From Planctomycetota bacterium (lineage in GTDB: Bacteria; Planctomycetota; Phycisphaerae; UBA1845), in the NCBI GenBank assembly GCA_024277835.1, contig JAJRUK010000123.1, positions 1-8,657 of the forward strand: 8,657 nt of DNA, written 5' to 3'. The translations under genes and the position numbers were made by a program. Under the pieces are notes generated by a model that searched no databases, had not been told where the DNA came from, and saw only the letters and a program-made list of their open reading frames with translations. Of the stretch, positions 6,122 through 8,657 are shown piece after piece. Numbering within the stretch: position 1 is the stretch's first letter; every line of letters starts with the position of its first letter.

Positions 6122-7798
6122 ATGACCAGGATCACCTTAGCAATCGCACTTTTCGCAGCCTTCACACCTCTCGCCCTCGGACAAGTACTCGACCATACCG
6201 ACCCGAACGTGCCACGCGAGAACTTCGTCATCCCCATGGACAAAATGGAGTGGCACATCCCCGACCCCGAAGACCGTAGAGTAACCGAACTCGCAGGACT
6301 CGAAGAAGCGAAAAGTAAACAGGACAAGGCCAAAGCGACTCACATTACGCGCGTTCTCAACCGAGTTGATCAGATTCGACGCAAAACCCAGTTACGACTT
6401 TCCCTTGAAGAAGCGATTTTCCGGACGCTCGAAACGAACTATTCGATTCAGGTGGCTGGCTACAACCCGGCCGTCTAAACGACGCGGGTCGTCGAGGCAG
6501 AAGCAGCGTTCGATACGATCTTCTTCACCAACATGAACAACAACAACATCGACCGACCTTCCGCGTCACAGCTCACAGCAACCGACCTTGAGCTATTCAC
6601 CTCTAGCTATGGTATCCGAAAACTCACCGCGACCGGCATGGGGCTGCGGGCGTCCTATCAGTTAAACAGAACCAAGACTGCACTTTCCTTCCAGCAGCTC
6701 AACCCCGAATACTTTAGTAGCTTCGTCCTCGAAATGCGTCAGCCAATGCTCCGCGCTGCGGGCATCGACTATAACCGATCTGTTATCAATATCACGAAGA
6801 ACGACCGGCGCATCAGCGACCACGCATTTCGCCGACAGATCCGGGACACTATCCGCTCCGTTGAAGAACTCTACTGGCGACTTGAGCAGGCGCGCCGCGA
6901 CGTGCTCATCACCGCACGCCTTCTGGCGGACTTTGAGGCGGTGTACGAATACCTCCTCGCCCGGCAGGAGTTTGACATCACGCCCGTGCAGATCGCCGCA
7001 ACCAAGGCAGACCTCGAGCAAAGTCATGCGGAGTTCATCATCAAACGCAATACCGTCTTCGATGCTGAAGACCGCCTCATCGCCGCGATGAACTCCTCCG
7101 ACGTTGATCTCGCCGACGACATTGAGATTATCCCGACTGACCTCCCGCGACTCGCTCCCCTCACGCTCGACCGACTCAGCGAGGTACAGGTTGCGATCGA
7201 CAATCGACAAGAAATCAAAGAGCAAGCGCTTCGCGTCGCCAGCGCCAAGATTACCGTCGGGCGAGCCAAGAGCGACGAGCTTCCTAAGTTTGACGTTACT
7301 TTTCGTACAACCTTTGATGGCTTATCCGGTACTGCCGATCGCTCTTTTGACGAGCTTAGCCGCAACAAATTCCACGAGTACTTCGTGGGCGTTGAACTCG
7401 AAGTCCCCATCGGCAACCGGGCTCCGAAAGCAGCCCACTATCGCGCGCGTCTTCAGCACGACCAGGCGGTGGCTTCACTCAAGAAAACGATCGAAGATGT
7501 CATCCTCGACGCCAATATCGCCGTGCGAAAAGTCCTCACAACCTTCGACGCGATAGGCCCAAACTTTGAATCAGCCAACTCTCGCGAACGCGAAGTCCAG
7601 TCGATCGTCGCCCGCGCGGAGCGAAAAGACCTCAACACGCTAAACAGCGAACTCGCCGCGCGGCGCGGACTTGCCACCGCCCGTCGCAACATGCTCTCTG
7701 CGATGGTTGAGTACAACATCGCCATCATCGACCTCCAGCGAGCAAAAGGCACGCTCCTGGTCAACCACAACATCACAGTCCCGCACCTGGCCGACTGA
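6122..7798 (+). pseudogene. TolC-family outer-membrane efflux protein, interrupted by one in-frame TAA
   Basis: TolC-type proteins form trimeric outer-membrane channels for efflux pumps or type I secretion. The reading frame from the ATG at 6122 begins with a signal peptide (hydrophobic residues 5-19, likely cut after ALG). It then has a charged linker, then SLEEAIFRTLETN (94-106), which looks like the start of the outer membrane efflux protein domain. At codon 119 (6476-6478) there is a TAA. The same frame continues with TTRVVEAEAAFDTIFFTN, directly fitting the family pattern YNPAV...TRVVEAEAAFD, and runs with long coiled helices to the TGA at 7796-7798 (558 residues if the TAA were read as sense). 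There is no frameshift. The Met at 6533 is an internal residue, not a natural start, and a product from it would lack the signal peptide. It may be a nonsense pseudogene, a sequencing error or a recoded stop. The ribosome site before 6122 is weak. Confidence 0.85.
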
Positions 7799-8193
7799 TC
7801 GAACGCTCAGCAAAGAACGAACAACCCAAAAACATAGGGGCCACGGGGCGGACGATTCGCACCGACGCAACACGCCGAGCTGGATGCGGACCCTGCACCG
7901 AATCGCCGCAACACGACGCCGCGCGTAGGCCACGACGCGTTGTACGGGGCTCAATTCTTGCTTGTTCACCCTGCCAAACTGGCAGCGCAAGCGCCCTTCG
8001 AAACGCAAAATGACAGCCTCCGCCGCTCCCGATCCGAGATCAAATGCCGTCTTGCCGCCGCCACGAAACTCCTAACCGTTTGCCAACAACAGACTTACAA
8101 CGATCACGTCATCCTTGCGCCAAGGCGCCGACTCTGGCATCCACCGTGCATTTGCATCACACGGAGAACGTATAGGCCCACTGAGATCGCACG
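7799..8193. other. Gene-free stretch after the TolC gene
   Basis: I find no believable coding region in these 395 bp. The ORFs present (such as 7940-8197 on the plus strand and 7640-8008 on the minus strand) lack ATG starts with ribosome sites, are rich in Arg and Cys, and resemble no family I know. There is no hairpin plus T-tract after the TolC stop. The only structured element is the dyad at 7971-7985. Confidence 0.5.
7971..7995 (+). promoter_or_regulatory. Perfect dyad with a partial sigma54-like -24/-12 pattern
   Basis: CTGCCA (7971-7976), AAC, TGGCAG (7980-7985) form a perfect 6-bp dyad. Its right half begins TGGCA with GG at 7981-7982, and a GC follows exactly 10 nt later (7993-7994), the spacing of sigma54 promoters. 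The -12 box is GCGC rather than TTGC, so the match is incomplete. If used, it would drive the small downstream gene at 8194 with a leader of about 190 nt. It could equally be a repressor operator or chance. Confidence 0.25.
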
Positions 8194-8610
8194 TTGACGC
8201 TGACGCCCAGAACATCATTCGCGGACCCGGGATCGACCCCGATCCTCGTCGCCCACGCCGTTTCCGGCGATGCGCCCAGATGGTGCGACGAGTTCGAGTC
8301 GGGCTTTCGACCGGCGGTCGTCTCGATTTGCAGGGTCCACACGCGGCAGGATGCCGTCCAGCGAGTCGAGCTTGGCGGACTCGCCGCTGCGATTCTCCTC
8401 GCGGACGATCACGAAATCGACGGGCTGTCGGTCTTGCGAACGATTCGGTCGATCGATGCGGTGCTGCCTTGCTGGTTGCTGATGAAAAACGTCACCCGCC
8501 ACGCGTTGCAGGCAGCGCTGACGCTCAAAGCGACAAGCGTCATAGAGTTCCCGTCTGCGGCTGCGCATGTAACGAGCGCTGTTCGCAAGGCGTTAATCCA
8601 AAACGGTTAA
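8194..8610 (+). CDS. Small degenerate receiver-like protein (hypothetical)
   Basis: The 138-residue product has the layout of a CheY-like receiver domain: STPILVA near the N-terminus (14-20), AAAILLADDHEIDGLSVLRTIR (64-85), LPCWLLMK (91-98), and TSVIEFP (114-120) followed by a final helix. The key residues are mostly lost. The acidic pair after the first strand is Ala-His. The Asp is shifted (Asp71/72). The Thr/Ser position is Met97. The conserved Lys before Pro is Phe119. It would thus be a pseudo-receiver that cannot be phosphorylated normally. This is my reading of the pattern, not a database match. The frame has a stop at 8182-8184, and the only good start is a TTG at 8194 without a clear ribosome site, so the N-terminus is uncertain. 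It ends in TAA. It may belong with the next gene, whose ribosome site closes the window. Confidence 0.55.
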   Translation: MTLTPRTSFADPGSTPILVAHAVSGDAPRWCDEFESGFRPAVVSICRVHTRQDAVQRVELGGLAAAILLADDHEIDGLSVLRTIRSIDAVLPCWLLMKNVTRHALQAALTLKATSVIEFPSAAAHVTSAVRKALIQNG

Positions 8611-8649
8611 GAAATCACGCGGGTTGCACGGCAGCCCGGAACGCAACTT

Positions 8650-8657
8650 AAAAGGAG
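8650..8657 (+). promoter_or_regulatory. Strong Shine-Dalgarno sequence at the right edge
   Basis: The window ends in AAAAGGAG, the best ribosome-binding sequence in it. It lies 40 nt after the stop of the receiver-like ORF. A plus-strand gene therefore very probably starts within about 5-12 nt beyond the edge, cotranscribed with that ORF. Confidence 0.6.

Noticed and set aside
6533..7798. Independent gene starting at the ATG at 6533
   Set aside because: The same frame continues upstream as TolC sequence to a proper signal peptide; the ATG is an internal Met with no ribosome site and the product could not be exported.
8115..8651. Plus-strand ORF of 178 codons overlapping the receiver-like gene
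   Set aside because: It is extremely Arg-rich, with no structured pattern, and runs through the likely ribosome site at the right edge; the frame at 8194 has far more protein-like composition.

Overview
The window (8,657 bp, roughly mid-50s % GC by eye) comes from a bacterium. Its left and centre hold a minus-strand tryptophan/kynurenine catabolic cluster. Its right side, transcribed the other way, holds a broken TolC-type outer-membrane efflux gene and a small receiver-like gene. A Gram-negative, Planctomycetota-like (perhaps Phycisphaerae) source is suggested by the style of the TolC protein and by dispersed palindromes of a kind common in those genomes. This assignment is an inference; no rRNA or marker gene is present.

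In transcription order (right to left) the cluster reads: membrane HExxH protein of unknown function (5751-4999), ACMS decarboxylase (5002-3989), kynureninase (3999-2710), kynurenine 3-monooxygenase (2610-1276), tryptophan 2,3-dioxygenase (1077-277). The first three genes overlap each other and are probably translationally coupled. The last two are separated by short gaps that carry palindromic elements. Together the enzymes cover tryptophan to N-formylkynurenine, kynurenine to 3-hydroxykynurenine, 3-hydroxykynurenine to 3-hydroxyanthranilate, and ACMS to 2-aminomuconate semialdehyde. Kynurenine formamidase and 3-hydroxyanthranilate 3,4-dioxygenase are not in the window. Having ACMSD points to catabolism through 2-aminomuconate rather than (or as well as) quinolinate/NAD synthesis.

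A 370-bp divergent intergenic region (5752-6121) has a good sigma70-like promoter facing right. It drives a TolC-family gene (6122-7798) with a signal peptide and one in-frame TAA at codon 119. The reading frame is otherwise open and family-like on both sides, so this is a recent nonsense pseudogene, a sequencing error, or a recoded stop. After a 395-bp gene-free stretch there is a small degenerate receiver-like ORF (8194-8610). The window ends on a strong Shine-Dalgarno sequence (8650-8657), implying another plus-strand gene starts just outside.

The least explained items are the membrane HExxH protein heading the kynurenine operon, the C-terminal membrane anchor on KMO, the interrupted TolC gene, and the series of different palindromic elements at the operon's gene boundaries.
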